From: an uncultured Rubrobacteraceae bacterium
GTDB taxonomy: Bacteria; Actinomycetota; Rubrobacteria; Rubrobacterales; Rubrobacteraceae
Reading direction: 5' to 3'
DNA: 30,535 nt
Assembly (NCBI GenBank): GCA_902806015.1
Contig: CADCUZ010000106.1
Coordinates: forward strand, 1 to 30,535
Position 1 is the stretch's first letter, and every line of letters begins with the position of its first letter. This document shows, piece by piece, positions 1 through 7,513 of this stretch. Made by a program: the position numbers and the translations under genes. A model generated the notes under the pieces. The model did not search any database. It worked only from the letters and a program-made list of their open reading frames with translations, and was not told where the DNA came from.

Positions 1-378
1 GCCCTGCACCTCAAGATCGGCTTTATGGAGAACCCCCGCACCGACCACCCGCCGGAGCGTCTCGCCCGCGCCGCCGGCCCCTTCGGCGAGGAGCTCGCCG
101 TCCTCAGCCTCGCCGACCGCCTCGCCGCCCAGGGCCCGCGCCTCAAACCCGACCATGTCAAACGACACGAAAGCCTCTGCGCCGACTTTCTCAAAACCAG
201 CCGCAAGCTCGGCCCGTACCCCGAGCCGGACTACCGGGCACTGGCGGAGAACCTGCCCCCAATCGCTGGCGCGGACATCGGGTACGCTGCGAGCCACGCC
301 CGCCTCCTGGTGGCCCGGGGGCTCGCCCCGGCGGCCGCAAATAAAGCGGCGCTCGCCTACGTCTCGGCGCTGATCTGA
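1..378 (+). CDS. C-terminal part of an HD-domain-like protein (5' truncated)
   Basis: The reading frame is open from base 1 (reading A-L-H-L-K-I-G-F-M-E), so the gene begins upstream of the window and the ATG at 25 is internal. The visible 125 residues are mostly helical. The stretches VLSLADRLAAQGPR and VKRHESLCADFL resemble the last helices of HD/HDIG hydrolases and of the tRNA nucleotidyltransferase-like HD proteins common in Actinobacteria, where a late SLADRLA motif lies near the metal site. The HD dyad itself would be upstream and cannot be seen. The gene ends with TGA at 376-378. That this is a real coding end is fairly safe; the family assignment is from memory and moderate only. Confidence 0.55.
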   Translation, partial: ALHLKIGFMENPRTDHPPERLARAAGPFGEELAVLSLADRLAAQGPRLKPDHVKRHESLCADFLKTSRKLGPYPEPDYRALAENLPPIAGADIGYAASHARLLVARGLAPAAANKAALAYVSALI

Positions 379-430
379 GAAGGACCCGGCTCCGTTATCT
401 CGCGGGTACGGATGCTGGGGGCGGGAGGAG

Positions 431-870
431 CGGGGTCTCGCGGTAGCGGCAGGGAAGAGCAAAGCGAACTTTCGCCGGCTCTACGAGGGGGCCTGTAACG
501 CGGGGGATCTCGAAGTCATGGATGAGCTGCTCGACGCAGGTTTCGTCAACCACGAGTTGCCGGACGCCGCACCCCACGGGGGGCGTGCAAGAGGGCCGTC
601 GCCAAGACCCGTACCGCCTTTCCCCACTGGACGACCATAGAAGGCCTCATCTGCGAGGCCGAGAAGGTGCCGGCCCGCTGAAGCTTTTCGGGCGCGACGC
701 ACACGGGGGAGCTGCCGGGTATGCCGCCGACCAGCGTACGGACCCGAACCGGGGGCATGACGATCGTGCGGGTCGTGGGCGGCAGGATCACGGACCCTCT
801 GGAAGAGGGGCGACTCGCACGCGGCCTTGGGGCAGATCGTCGCCGCCGCAGGGACCCGGCAGCCCTCGGG
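431..870 (+). pseudogene. Decayed SnoaL-like (ester/polyketide cyclase family) gene
   Basis: Three consecutive frames carry the parts of one SnoaL-like protein. Around 455-587, in one frame, it reads ANFRRLYEGACNAGDLEVMDELL and then FVNHELPDAAPHGG. From about 595 the next frame reads AVAKTRTAFPHW, then IEGLICEAEKV. A TGA at 679-681 follows the Arg where the family normally has Trp (TGG to TGA). The same frame continues with ATHTGELPGMPPT and MTIVRVVGGRI. A second frameshift near 810 brings in DSHAALGQIVAAAG, like the family's DALGLLxQLGA ending. The order of motifs is that of a complete SnoaL-like cyclase of about 140 residues, now broken by two frameshifts and one stop. No start codon with a good ribosome site remains. 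Confidence 0.7.
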
Positions 871-895
871 CCGAAGCCCGCGGCGATCCGGTCGT

Positions 896-935
896 GTAAA
901 ATCGCGGCACTCGTACGGTGGCCCCCGCGGGGGCC
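896..935 (+). promoter_or_regulatory. Putative extended -10 and leader palindrome before the PspC operon
   Basis: TGTAAAAT (895-902) reads as an extended -10 box. No good -35 was found. It is followed by a 16-base perfect palindrome, GGCCCCCGCGGGGGCC (920-935), which would lie in the leader just before the ribosome site GGGGGAGG and the TTG start at 951. Promoter assignment is by eye only. Confidence 0.35.
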
Positions 936-950
936 GGGGGAGGTATCGTA

Positions 951-1151
951 TTGCGTTTCCAGAGGGCAAAGAGGGATCGCTGGTTGCTCGGTGTGTGCGG
1001 CGGGTTGGCCCGCGCCCAGGGGTGGAGCCCGAACATCGTGCGGCTGGTGACGGCCGTGCTCGCGATCGCGATCCCGGGGTTCAGCCTTATACCGGTGCTC
1101 GTCATCTACATCATCCTCGGCGCCGTCCTGCCGGAGAGCGACGAGTTCTAG
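951..1151 (+). CDS. PspC-domain small membrane protein
   Basis: This 66-residue protein starts at TTG 951, eight bases after GGGGGAGG. It has the PspC hallmark KRDRWLLGVCGGLARAQGWSPNIVRL, given here as the segments WLLGVCGGLA and NIVRLV, followed by one strongly hydrophobic helix (about residues 29-56) and a short acidic tail LPESDEF. Stand-alone PspC domains are inner-membrane proteins linked to envelope stress; in enterobacteria PspC is part of the phage-shock system. No pspA, pspB or pspF is present here, so function is by family only. The upstream in-frame ATG at 918 would add a Gly/Ala-rich tail and has no ribosome site. The stop is four bases before the glycosylase start, which suggests one operon. 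Confidence 0.85.
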   Translation: MRFQRAKRDRWLLGVCGGLARAQGWSPNIVRLVTAVLAIAIPGFSLIPVLVIYIILGAVLPESDEF

Positions 1152-1155
1152 AGGC

Positions 1156-1782
1156 TTGGAGTTCGCGGAGGCCCAAAAGGAGGCTCTGGGTTGCACGAAG
1201 TGCGGCCTGTGCCAGTCGAGGACGCGGGTGGTCTTCGGCGAGGGGCCGCTGAACGCCGGCCTCTTCGTCGTCGGCGAGGCGCCGGGTTTTAACGAGGATG
1301 CGCGGGGCAAGCCTTTTATGGGCGCCTCGGGGATGCTCCTCGACCGGCTGCTCGACTCGGTAGGGGTTGGGCGGGAGAGGGCCTACCTGACCACGCTCGT
1401 CAAGTGCCGCCCGCCGGGGTCGCCCCCCCGGCCGCCGAAGCCGGCGGAGATCAGCGCCTGCCGGCCTTACCTTCTCTCCCAGCTGGCCGCCGTGGACCCG
1501 CTGGTGGTCGTGGCGATGGGGGATCTGGCGAGCCGGGTGCTCACCGGTAGGAAGGAGTCCGCCGCCCGCATCCGGGGCCGGGCCATCCCCCTGGACGGCC
1601 GCTACGTCTTCCCGACGCTCTCCCTCTCGCGGGCGCTCTACACCCCGGCGGACCGGGCGCTTCTGGTGTCGGATTTTTCCCGCCTGCCGGAGCTTCTGGA
1701 GGCCGAGCGCCCCTCCGCCTACGAGACCCTAAACGTCACCCGCTCGGAGGAACCCGAACCCCTCCAGCCGGGGCTCTGGTAG
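1156..1782 (+). CDS. Family 4 (4Fe-4S) uracil-DNA glycosylase, atypical motif 2
   Basis: A 208-residue protein, TTG start, which should remove uracil from DNA in base-excision repair. Four cysteines fit the family 4 cluster: C13 and C16 (CTKC) and C84 and C102. Motif 1 is GEAPGFNEDARGKPF (40-54), with MGASGMLLDRLL after it, and TTLVKCRPPG follows at 79-88. Length and order match the family. The oddity is the second active-site motif: where family 4 enzymes have an HPA/HPS after a conserved P-T, this protein has PTLSLSRAL (153-161), so the histidine is missing. The enzyme may have altered or lost activity, or another residue may substitute. It lies between PspC and tsaE in a tight same-strand run. 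Confidence 0.85.
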   Translation: MEFAEAQKEALGCTKCGLCQSRTRVVFGEGPLNAGLFVVGEAPGFNEDARGKPFMGASGMLLDRLLDSVGVGRERAYLTTLVKCRPPGSPPRPPKPAEISACRPYLLSQLAAVDPLVVVAMGDLASRVLTGRKESAARIRGRAIPLDGRYVFPTLSLSRALYTPADRALLVSDFSRLPELLEAERPSAYETLNVTRSEEPEPLQPGLW

Positions 1783-1799
1783 GGACCGGACGCCCCGTC

Positions 1800-2243
1800 G
1801 TGGAGATCGGGGGCCTCGACGAGGCCGCGCTTACGGACCTAGCGGCGCGGGTCGCGGACGTTCTTGTCCCGGGCGACGCGGTGGTCCTCTGCGGGGAGGT
1901 CGGTGCCGGCAAGACCACCTTCGTCCGGGCCGCAGCCCTCGCCTTGGGCGTCCGGGAGCGCGTCACGAGCCCGACCTACCAGTTCGCCCGCGGCTATAGG
2001 GCCGGCGCCCGGGGCCGACGCGCAACCGTCAACCACTTGGACCTCTACCGGCTGGAGGGCATCGAGGCGCCTGATGCCTTGGAGATAGACGACTACCTCG
2101 GGGAGGACGCCGTCACGTTTATAGAGTGGGCGGGACCCGCGCTCGCCGCCCTGAAGAACCCGACGGTCGTCCGCCTCGACCACGAGACCCCGGAGACCCG
2201 CCGCGTAACTATCACGGGCCCCGTCGCGGAGCGGCTGTGCTAA
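1800..2243 (+). CDS. tsaE: TsaE, ATPase of the t6A37 tRNA modification complex
   Basis: A 147-residue P-loop ATPase, GTG start. The Walker A motif GEVGAGKT spans residues 32-39. The family signature SPTYQF follows at about 57-62, and HLDLYRLEG and FIEWAGP come later. TsaE works with TsaB and TsaD to move threonylcarbamoyl onto A37 of ANN-decoding tRNAs, and its ATPase resets the complex. Usual family length is about 150 residues, so the gene is complete. Its last seven bases overlap the tsaB GTG start, which implies translational coupling. Confidence 0.95.
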   Translation: MEIGGLDEAALTDLAARVADVLVPGDAVVLCGEVGAGKTTFVRAAALALGVRERVTSPTYQFARGYRAGARGRRATVNHLDLYRLEGIEAPDALEIDDYLGEDAVTFIEWAGPALAALKNPTVVRLDHETPETRRVTITGPVAERLC

Positions 2244-2914
2244 TCCTGGCGCTCGACGCCTCCACCCCGGTCACCACGGTCGCCCTCGCCGTGGAGGATG
2301 GCCGGGAGGTTTTGGCCGAGGTCTCCGTCTCCTCTGGTGGCCCCTCCGGCGGCGCCTCCGAAGCCCTGCTCCCCGCCGTCCACGCCGCCCTGGACTTCGC
2401 GGGCGAGGATCTACCCTCAGTCGGGCGCGTGCTCTGTGGGGTCGGCCCCGGCACCTTCACCGGCATCCGCATCGCGGCGGCCACCGCCCGCGCCCTCTCC
2501 CTCGGCACCGGCGCGGCCCTCGCCAAGAACTCCACCCTGGACGGCCTCGCCGCCCCCGCGCTCTCGTGTTGCGAGGACGTCCTCGCCGTCCTCGACGCCA
2601 GGAGGGGTCAGGTCTTTGTCCGCAGGTTTTCTTCGGGCGGGCCCACGACCGGCATCTCCTGTGTGAGGCCGCAAGAGCTCTCGGCGGAAGGAGGCCCGCT
2701 CCTCGTGGGGGACGGAGCGGTCCGCTACAGGGAAACTCTAGAGGGCCTCGGCCTCATCCCCCCGGACGGCTCGCCGCTGCACCGGGTCTCGGCGGTGGGG
2801 CACGTTATCTCGGCAGACCTCTCGCCGGTGGGCGCCGGGGACCTTCTCCCCATCTACGTCCGCGAGCCGGACGCGGAGGTCCGCCGCGATCTGAACTCGT
2901 GGGGCCGCCCGTGA
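2237..2914 (+). CDS. tsaB: TsaB, partner subunit of TsaD in t6A synthesis
   Basis: A 225-residue protein. I chose GTG 2237 because it places the conserved N-terminus LILALDASTP directly at the start; the longer open frame upstream is a tsaE shadow. Other family landmarks are VGPGTFTGIRIAAATARAL (about 70-88), which forms the dimer interface with TsaD, and VLAVLDARRGQVF. TsaB is a degraded ASKHA-fold paralogue of TsaD and serves as its scaffold. The gene begins inside the tsaE stop and ends inside the rimI start (GTGA), so tsaE, tsaB and rimI should be translated in concert. Confidence 0.95.
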   Translation: MLILALDASTPVTTVALAVEDGREVLAEVSVSSGGPSGGASEALLPAVHAALDFAGEDLPSVGRVLCGVGPGTFTGIRIAAATARALSLGTGAALAKNSTLDGLAAPALSCCEDVLAVLDARRGQVFVRRFSSGGPTTGISCVRPQELSAEGGPLLVGDGAVRYRETLEGLGLIPPDGSPLHRVSAVGHVISADLSPVGAGDLLPIYVREPDAEVRRDLNSWGRP

Positions 2915-3381
2915 GGGGGCCTACGACGGACCCGTTCCTGCGTCGGATGACGCTTTCGGATCTCCCGGCGGTCATGGAGGTGGACCGGCGCTCATTGTCC
3001 ACGCCTTGGAGCGAAAAGATCTGGCGCGACGAGCTCCAGAGCCCTTTCGGCCTCTACCTCGTCCTCGAACAAGGGAAAGAGGTAATCGGGCAGATAGGCG
3101 TCCGCAGCGTGCTGGAGGAGTTGCACGTCACCACCATCGCCGTAATACCCGAGCACCGCCGACGCGGACACGCCCGCGCCCTGATCGGCGGCGCCCTCGC
3201 CGCCTACCCCGACGCTCGCTTCGTACACCTGGAGGTCCGGCCCACCAACCGGACCGCCCGCGCCCTCTACGCCTCGCTAGGTTTCCGGGAGACCGGCCGC
3301 AGGCCCCGCTACTACGGGGACGAGGACGCACTGCTCATGACCCTCGACCTTTCGGAGGGTCCTTCCGGGGGCCGCCGGTAA
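2911..3381 (+). CDS. rimI: RimI-type GNAT N-acetyltransferase
   Basis: A 156-residue GNAT acetyltransferase. The start is taken as GTG 2911, which overlaps the tsaB TGA (GTGA); ATG 2947 is an alternative that would remove 12 residues. The acetyl-CoA loop is seen as RRRGHA (83-88) after TTIAVIPEH, and the RimI signature EVRPTNRTARALYASLGF lies at 108-125. PWSEKIW near residue 32 matches the substrate-side motif of RimI. In Escherichia coli RimI acetylates the N-terminal alanine of ribosomal protein S18. Neighbouring tsaB and tsaD is its usual setting in bacteria. Its 3' end overlaps the convergent membrane-protein gene by 47 bases. Confidence 0.93.
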   Translation: MRGPTTDPFLRRMTLSDLPAVMEVDRRSLSTPWSEKIWRDELQSPFGLYLVLEQGKEVIGQIGVRSVLEELHVTTIAVIPEHRRRGHARALIGGALAAYPDARFVHLEVRPTNRTARALYASLGFRETGRRPRYYGDEDALLMTLDLSEGPSGGRR

Positions 3382-3607
3382 ACCCGCGCCGGGCCGCCCG
3401 CTCCCGGCGGGCCTCCTTGCGCCGGCGCAACTCCTCCGGCGGCTCGAAAGGCTTCAGCAGGAGCAGCGCCGGGGCCGCGCATGCCAAAAAAGAGACGAAG
3501 AGGCCACCCGCGATCAGGGGGTCAACCGGCCCCCGAGACACGTAGATAGAGAACATCACCAGCATGACCAGTGAGATCAGGGCAAACAAAAGCGAGTAAA
3601 ACCGCAT
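3335..3607 (-). CDS. Small two-helix membrane protein of unknown function
   Basis: A 90-residue protein that I do not recognise. Residues 4-24 (SLLFALISLVMLVMFSIYV) and about 31-52 (LIAGGLFVSFLACAAPALLLL) are two hydrophobic segments. They are followed by a strongly basic tail rich in Arg and Lys (EELRRRKEARRERAARR), so both ends are probably cytoplasmic. The 3' end overlaps rimI tail to tail. The overlapping frame on the plus strand has no membrane pattern, and the strict hydrophobic/basic layout is the main reason to believe this gene. Confidence 0.6.
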   Translation of the reverse strand: MRFYSLLFALISLVMLVMFSIYVSRGPVDPLIAGGLFVSFLACAAPALLLLKPFEPPEELRRRKEARRERAARRGFTGGPRKDPPKGRGS

Positions 3608-3859
3608 ACCGCGCAGTATAACGCCCCGATGGGCGAGGCCCGGCGACGGGCTTCACGCCGCGGACGCAAAGAAGCTCCCCGGCGTGTTGTGCAACCGGAG
3701 GGGGATTCCCTGCTTCGCCGGGGGCTCTTCCGGATTATCGGCCCACCGCGTTAAGGCGGGATGGCGTTCGTGTATCGATTCTGTTGCGGCGCCGAATCTC
3801 TTGCGGACGGCTCGCCCCGGCGCCCGGACGGAGGCCCAAGTGCCGGCGGGTCGAGGTGC

Positions 3860-3865
3860 TATAAC
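3860..3865 (+). promoter_or_regulatory. -10 box placed for a leaderless tsaD transcript
   Basis: TATAAC ends seven bases before the tsaD ATG at 3873, so transcription should begin at or next to the A of ATG. No Shine-Dalgarno sequence lies between, and no clear -35 is visible. The 265 bases from 3608 to here hold no other gene that I can support. Confidence 0.5.
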
Positions 3866-3872
3866 CCCTGGC

Positions 3873-4859
3873 ATGATTCTCGCCATTGAGACCTCCTGCG
3901 ACGACACCTGCGCCGCGGTCCTCGTGCCCGACGGCCGGGGGGCCCTCTCGAACGTGGTCCACACGCAGACAGAGCACGCCCGTTACGGCGGCGTCGTCCC
4001 GGAAGTGGCCTCCCGCGCGCACCTGGAACGCCTGGACGGGGTGATCGAGAAGGCGCTCGTCGATGCGGAGGTGGATCTCGACGCCGTCACGAGCGTGGCG
4101 GTGACGGTGAGGCCGGGTTTGATCGGGGCCCTTTTGGTCGGCGTGTCGGCCGCGAAGGGGCTGGCCTACGCCCGCCGGCTGCCGCTCGTCCCGGTGGACC
4201 ACCTGGAGGGCCACGTCGCGGCGGTCTACCTTACGGAGCCGGACCTCGAGCCGCCATTCGTCGCCCTGATCGCCTCGGGCGGACACACCGCGCTCTATTC
4301 CGTAAGTGGCGGTGGCCTGCGCCTGCTCGGCGAGACGCTGGACGACGCGGCAGGCGAGGCTTTGGACAAGGGCGCCCGGATGCTCGGCCTCGGTTTCCCG
4401 GGCGGGCCAGAGATCTCCAGGGCAGCCGAGGGCGGCGACCCTACCCGCCACGACTTCCCCGTGGGCCTCAAGGAGAAGAATAATCTGGACTTCAGCTTCT
4501 CCGGCCTCAAGACCAGCCTCCTCTACAAGCTGAAGGCGCTCGACAAGGATGGGGCTCGCGAAGAGTTGCCGCACCTGGCCGCCGGTTACGAGCGGGCCGT
4601 GGTCGAGGCGCTCTCCCGCAAGCTCCTGCGCGCCGCAGACGCCCAGGACGCGCCGGCGGTCGTCGTTGCCGGAGGCGTCGCCGCAAACGGCCTCCTGCGC
4701 CGCACCCTGGAAGAGAAGTGTCGGCGGCGCGGCCTTCGCCTCGTGGTCCCGCCCCCCGAACTGTGCACGGACAACGCCGCCATGATCGGAGCCGCGGCCC
4801 CGCTCTCGAACGCCGTCCCGTTCCCGGATTACCTGGCGCTGAGCGCCCGGAGCGTGTAG
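3873..4859 (+). CDS. tsaD: TsaD, tRNA N6-adenosine threonylcarbamoyltransferase
   Basis: A 328-residue ASKHA-fold catalytic subunit of t6A synthesis. The start ATG 3873 gives the family N-terminus MILAIETSCDDTCAAVL; the longer open frame upstream has no such similarity. Metal ligands are visible as HLEGH (H110, H114) and D300 in CTDNAAMI. Other landmarks are PEVASRAHLERL, ASGGHTAL, FSFSGLKTS and AGGVAANGLLR. With tsaE and tsaB just upstream, only tsaC/sua5 is missing from the set in this window. The gene appears to have its own promoter immediately before the ATG. Confidence 0.97.
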   Translation: MILAIETSCDDTCAAVLVPDGRGALSNVVHTQTEHARYGGVVPEVASRAHLERLDGVIEKALVDAEVDLDAVTSVAVTVRPGLIGALLVGVSAAKGLAYARRLPLVPVDHLEGHVAAVYLTEPDLEPPFVALIASGGHTALYSVSGGGLRLLGETLDDAAGEALDKGARMLGLGFPGGPEISRAAEGGDPTRHDFPVGLKEKNNLDFSFSGLKTSLLYKLKALDKDGAREELPHLAAGYERAVVEALSRKLLRAADAQDAPAVVVAGGVAANGLLRRTLEEKCRRRGLRLVVPPPELCTDNAAMIGAAAPLSNAVPFPDYLALSARSV

Positions 4860-5164
4860 GGGGACGCCCGCGGTCGGGTTTCAAGCCAGCCTCCACGAAC
4901 CTTGAGGTCAAGCCCCGAAAAAAGGACCCGTCATACCGAACCCGGACAAACGGTCCTCGTACCCGCCGACGCGGCCGACACCGCAGAGATATGCCCCGGC
5001 GCATGCCCCGGCGCGGCGGCCCCAGATCGGCACACAACCACCGCAGACCGACCGAACAACGTAATCCGCCGGCCAAACCGCGTAGGTTCCTCACCCCGAG
5101 TTGCGAGACAACCGGCAACATACGAAGGCCGAAATCTGACCGCTGAAGGCTCCAGATCCGCGGT
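4860..5164. other. Gene-free stretch between tsaD and the zinc-ribbon gene
   Basis: These 305 bases lie between two convergent genes. The only structures I see are a 12-base tandem duplication, ATGCCCCGGCGC (4991-5002 and 5003-5014), and an inverted repeat, CCGCGG-TCTA-CCGCGG (5158-5173), that spans the stop codon of the minus-strand gene. No hairpin with a T-run is apparent on either strand. Open frames here lack family features. Confidence 0.6.
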
Positions 5165-5413
5165 CTACCGCGGGCCGAGAACCCTCTCGCGCTCCTCGCC
5201 GGTAAGGACCGTGCTGCTGGCACATCGGACGCAGGTCGCGTGCAGGTTCTCGGGGTGGTCGTTCAAGTAGACGAAGACCAGTTTTTTTGGGACCCGGTAG
5301 AGGATGTGCTGGGTTGTTGCCTCGCAACGGTCGCAGAGGCGTTGCTCGCGGCCGAGCTCTTTCGGGATCCTGCTCAGGCCCGGTATCCTGTCTGTGCGGA
5401 AGACGCTCACCAT
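5165..5413 (-). CDS. Small C4 zinc-ribbon protein divergent from groEL
   Basis: An 82-residue protein with two CxxC knuckles, CDRC (27-30) and CVRC (61-64), about 30 residues apart, as in a single zinc ribbon. Between them lies a beta-rich stretch, TTQHILYRVPKKLVFVYL. I chose ATG 5413; the longer open frame to 5533 would run through the groEL promoter, the operator and the groEL start. A minus-strand TACAAT (bases 5418-5423) ends four bases before the ATG. This gene and groEL share a 111-base divergent region with one CIRCE operator, so heat-shock co-regulation is possible. I do not know a function. Confidence 0.65.
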   Translation of the reverse strand: MVSVFRTDRIPGLSRIPKELGREQRLCDRCEATTQHILYRVPKKLVFVYLNDHPENLHATCVRCASSTVLTGEERERVLGPR

Positions 5414-5442
5414 TTGAATTGTACCCCGTCCAGGAATATACT
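5414..5442 (+). promoter_or_regulatory. Housekeeping-type promoter of groEL
   Basis: TTGAAT (5414-5419), a 17-base spacer and TATACT (5437-5442) form a near-consensus sigma-70/SigA promoter. The predicted transcription start, near 5449-5452, falls at the left edge of the CIRCE operator, so bound repressor would block initiation. Confidence 0.85.
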
Positions 5443-5450
5443 TTCGCCGC

Positions 5451-5475
5451 TGGCACTCAGAGATCGAGAGTGCCA
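5451..5475 (+). promoter_or_regulatory. CIRCE operator (HrcA binding site)
   Basis: TGGCACTC, nine bases, GAGTGCCA: a perfect 8-base inverted repeat that matches the CIRCE consensus TTAGCACTC-N9-GAGTGCTAA at all core positions except the outermost ones. CIRCE is bound by HrcA, which represses chaperonin genes until heat shock. It lies 50 bases before the groEL start and is equally close to the divergent zinc-ribbon gene. Confidence 0.95.
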
Positions 5476-5524
5476 AACGCGCAAAGTAGATGCGGGTTGC
5501 GTAGTCTAGCAGAGGAGGCAGACA

Positions 5525-7147
5525 GTGGCGCATAAGGAGCTAAGGTTCAACACCGAGGCACGTCGGGCCCTGGAGGCGGGGGTCAACAAGCTCGCCGAGG
5601 CGGTCAAGATCACGCTCGGTCCCAAGGGCCAGTACGTGGTGCTCGACAAGAAGTTCGGCTCGCCGACGATCACCAACGACGGCGTAACGATCGCCCGGGA
5701 GATTGAGCTCGAGGACATCTTCGAGAACCAGGGCGCCCAGCTCGTCAAGGAAGTGGCCACCAAGACCAACGACGTCGCTGGCGACGGGACGACCACGGCG
5801 ACGGTGCTGGCCCAGACCATCGTCCGCGAGGGCCTCAAGAACGTGGCCGCGGGCGCCAACCCGGTTATCCTGCGCGCCGGCATCGACAAGGCCGTGGCCG
5901 CCGCCGTCGAGGCCGTCCAGAACCAGTCCCAGGAGATCAGTGGCCGGGACGAGATCTCGCGCGTGGGCGCCATCAGCGCCCGTTCCGACGAGATCGGCAA
6001 CGTCATAGCCGACGCCATCGACAAGGTCGGCAAGGACGGCGTGGTCAACGTAGAGGAGGGCCAGACCTTCGGGATGGACCTCGAGTTCACCGAGGGCATG
6101 CAGTTCGACAAGGGCTACCTCTCGCCGTACTTCGTCACGGATCAGGATCGGATGGAGGCCGTCCTCGACGGCACATACGTCCTGATCGCCAACCAGAAGA
6201 TCGGCAATGTCCAGGACGTGCTCCCGATCCTCAACCAAGTCATGCAGTCCAACCGCCCGCTCCTCATCGTCTCCGAGGACGTCGAGGGTGAGGCCCTTGC
6301 CACCCTGATCGTCAACAAGCTGCGCGGCACCTTCAACGCCGCGGCCGTCAAGGCCCCCGGCTTCGGCGACAGGCGCAAGAGGATGCTCGAGGACATCGCC
6401 ATCCTCACCGGCGGCGAGGTCATCACCGAGGAGCTCGGGCTCAAGCTCGAGAACACCCAGCTCAACCAGCTCGGCAACGCCCGGCGCGTGGTGATCACCA
6501 AGGACAACACCGTCATCGTAGACGGCGCGGGCGACGTAGATGCCATCAAGGGGCGCATCAACCAGATCCGCTCTGAGATAGAGTCCACCGACTCTGACTT
6601 CGACCGCGAGAAGCTCCAGGAGCGGCTCGCCAAGCTGGCCGGCGGCGTGGCCGTCATCAAGGTCGGCGCGGCCACCGAGACAGAGCTCAAGGAGCGCAAG
6701 CACCGCGTGGAGGACGCCCTTAGCGCGACCCGGGCGGCGCTCGAGGAGGGCATCGTGCCCGGTGGTGGCGTGGCGCTGCTCAAGGCGCAGACCCCCGTGG
6801 GCGACCTCGTGGAGACGCTTGAGGGCGACGAGAGGACGGGCGCCCGCATCGTGCACCGGGCCCTCGAGGAGCCGATCCGTCAGATCGCCGTCAACGCCGG
6901 CGCCGACGGCTCCATCGTCGTGGACAAGGTCCGCAACCAGGCCGATTCCCACGGCTTCAACGCCCTGACCGGCGTGTACGAGGACCTGGTGCAGGCCGGC
7001 GTCATCGACCCCGCCATGGTCACGCGGTCGGCGCTGCAGAACGCCGCCTCCATCGGCTCGCTCATCGTCACCACCAACGTGGTCGTCGCCGAGCCCGAGG
7101 AGGACGCGCCCGCCATGCCCGCCGGCGGCATGGGCGGCATGATGTAA
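5525..7147 (+). CDS. groEL: GroEL 60-kDa chaperonin (no groES beside it)
   Basis: A 540-residue chaperonin subunit, GTG start ten bases after AGAGGAGG. It assembles as double seven-fold rings and folds proteins in an ATP-dependent way. Family landmarks are [32 protein letters not shown], the ATP-site motif [36 protein letters not shown] and the flexible [10 protein letters not shown] tail. The length is normal. There is no groES upstream; its place is taken by the divergent zinc-ribbon gene, so this is probably a stand-alone groEL copy of the kind many Actinobacteria carry. It is controlled by the CIRCE site and ends at a strong terminator. Confidence 0.98.
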   Translation: MAHKELRFNTEARRALEAGVNKLAEAVKITLGPKGQYVVLDKKFGSPTITNDGVTIAREIELEDIFENQGAQLVKEVATKTNDVAGDGTTTATVLAQTIVREGLKNVAAGANPVILRAGIDKAVAAAVEAVQNQSQEISGRDEISRVGAISARSDEIGNVIADAIDKVGKDGVVNVEEGQTFGMDLEFTEGMQFDKGYLSPYFVTDQDRMEAVLDGTYVLIANQKIGNVQDVLPILNQVMQSNRPLLIVSEDVEGEALATLIVNKLRGTFNAAAVKAPGFGDRRKRMLEDIAILTGGEVITEELGLKLENTQLNQLGNARRVVITKDNTVIVDGAGDVDAIKGRINQIRSEIESTDSDFDREKLQERLAKLAGGVAVIKVGAATETELKERKHRVEDALSATRAALEEGIVPGGGVALLKAQTPVGDLVETLEGDERTGARIVHRALEEPIRQIAVNAGADGSIVVDKVRNQADSHGFNALTGVYEDLVQAGVIDPAMVTRSALQNAASIGSLIVTTNVVVAEPEEDAPAMPAGGMGGMM

Positions 7148-7170
7148 GGTTCCCCCAACGGGGTCTTTTC

Positions 7171-7201
7171 CGGCGGCGTCCCTTCGGGGGCGCCGCTTTT
7201 T
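7171..7201 (+). terminator. Rho-independent terminator of groEL
   Basis: GCGGCGTCCC (7173-7182), the tetraloop TTCG and GGGGCGCCGC (7187-7196) form a 10-pair stem with one T-G wobble, followed directly by TTTTT (7197-7201). It lies 25 bases after the groEL stop. Confidence 0.95.
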
Positions 7202-7214
7202 CGTAACCCCCGCA

Positions 7215-7239
7215 GTTTCGCCGGGATCTCACAGGGTAT
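7215..7239 (+). promoter_or_regulatory. Stress sigma factor (sigma-B/SigF-type) promoter for the micropeptide cluster
   Basis: GTTT (7215-7218), 15 bases, GGGTAT (7234-7239) matches the GTTT-N(12-18)-GGGTAT consensus of general-stress sigma factors in Gram-positive bacteria and Actinobacteria. It stands just after the groEL terminator and 65 bases before the first micropeptide ATG. Overlapping TATATT (7239-7244) could also serve a housekeeping polymerase. The same motif precedes the BON-domain gene elsewhere in the window. Confidence 0.6.
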
Positions 7240-7303
7240 ATATTGGCGTTAGTCGGTAACCGAGGGAGAGGGGGGAGGAGAAATAAGTAGGGGACTCGGC
7301 ATT

Positions 7304-7366
7304 ATGGTCGTTGTTCTGGTGGTTGTCCTGCTGATCGTCCTCGGGTTACCGTACGTCGTAGGATAA
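7304..7366 (+). CDS. Micropeptide 1: single hydrophobic helix
   Basis: A 20-residue peptide from ATG 7304. It is almost wholly hydrophobic (MVVVLVVVLLIVLG, then LPYVVG), enough for one membrane helix. GGGGA lies nine bases before the ATG. A stronger ribosome site, GGGGGAGGAG (7271-7280), instead points at ATA 7283, in frame, which would add SRGLGI and give 27 residues. The pattern resembles the first half of DUF3309 proteins (short stress-linked membrane proteins with a helix ending LGxLP), but that is a memory-based likeness. It is the first of three consecutive such genes. Confidence 0.6.
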   Translation: MVVVLVVVLLIVLGLPYVVG

Positions 7367-7392
7367 GATTTTTCTAACACGGAGGTGAATAC

Positions 7393-7473
7393 ATGCGGGG
7401 CGGGCTTATACCCATACTTGTAGTGATTATTCTCGTGATCGTAGCCATACTGCTGCTAGGACGACTTATCTGA
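7393..7473 (+). CDS. Micropeptide 2: single hydrophobic helix
   Basis: A 26-residue peptide, ATG 7393, with an excellent ribosome site GGAGGTG (7381-7387) at proper spacing. The sequence is MRGGLIPILVV, a run of Ile/Val/Leu, and the ending LLLGRLI: a short basic N-terminus, one helix and a basic C-terminal turn. The LLLGRL ending is like the second half of DUF3309 proteins. The gene lies 26 bases after micropeptide 1. Too short for routine gene finders, but start, ribosome site, hydrophobicity and tandem context agree. Confidence 0.7.
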   Translation: MRGGLIPILVVIILVIVAILLLGRLI

Positions 7474-7513
7474 TACCGACTCACCGATCCGAGCAGGTAC
7501 TTAGGGAGGTGCC

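Noticed and set aside
5540..6952. A 470-codon minus-strand frame opposite groEL
   Set aside because: It arises from the GC-skewed codon positions of groEL; it lacks any domain, promoter or ribosome site.
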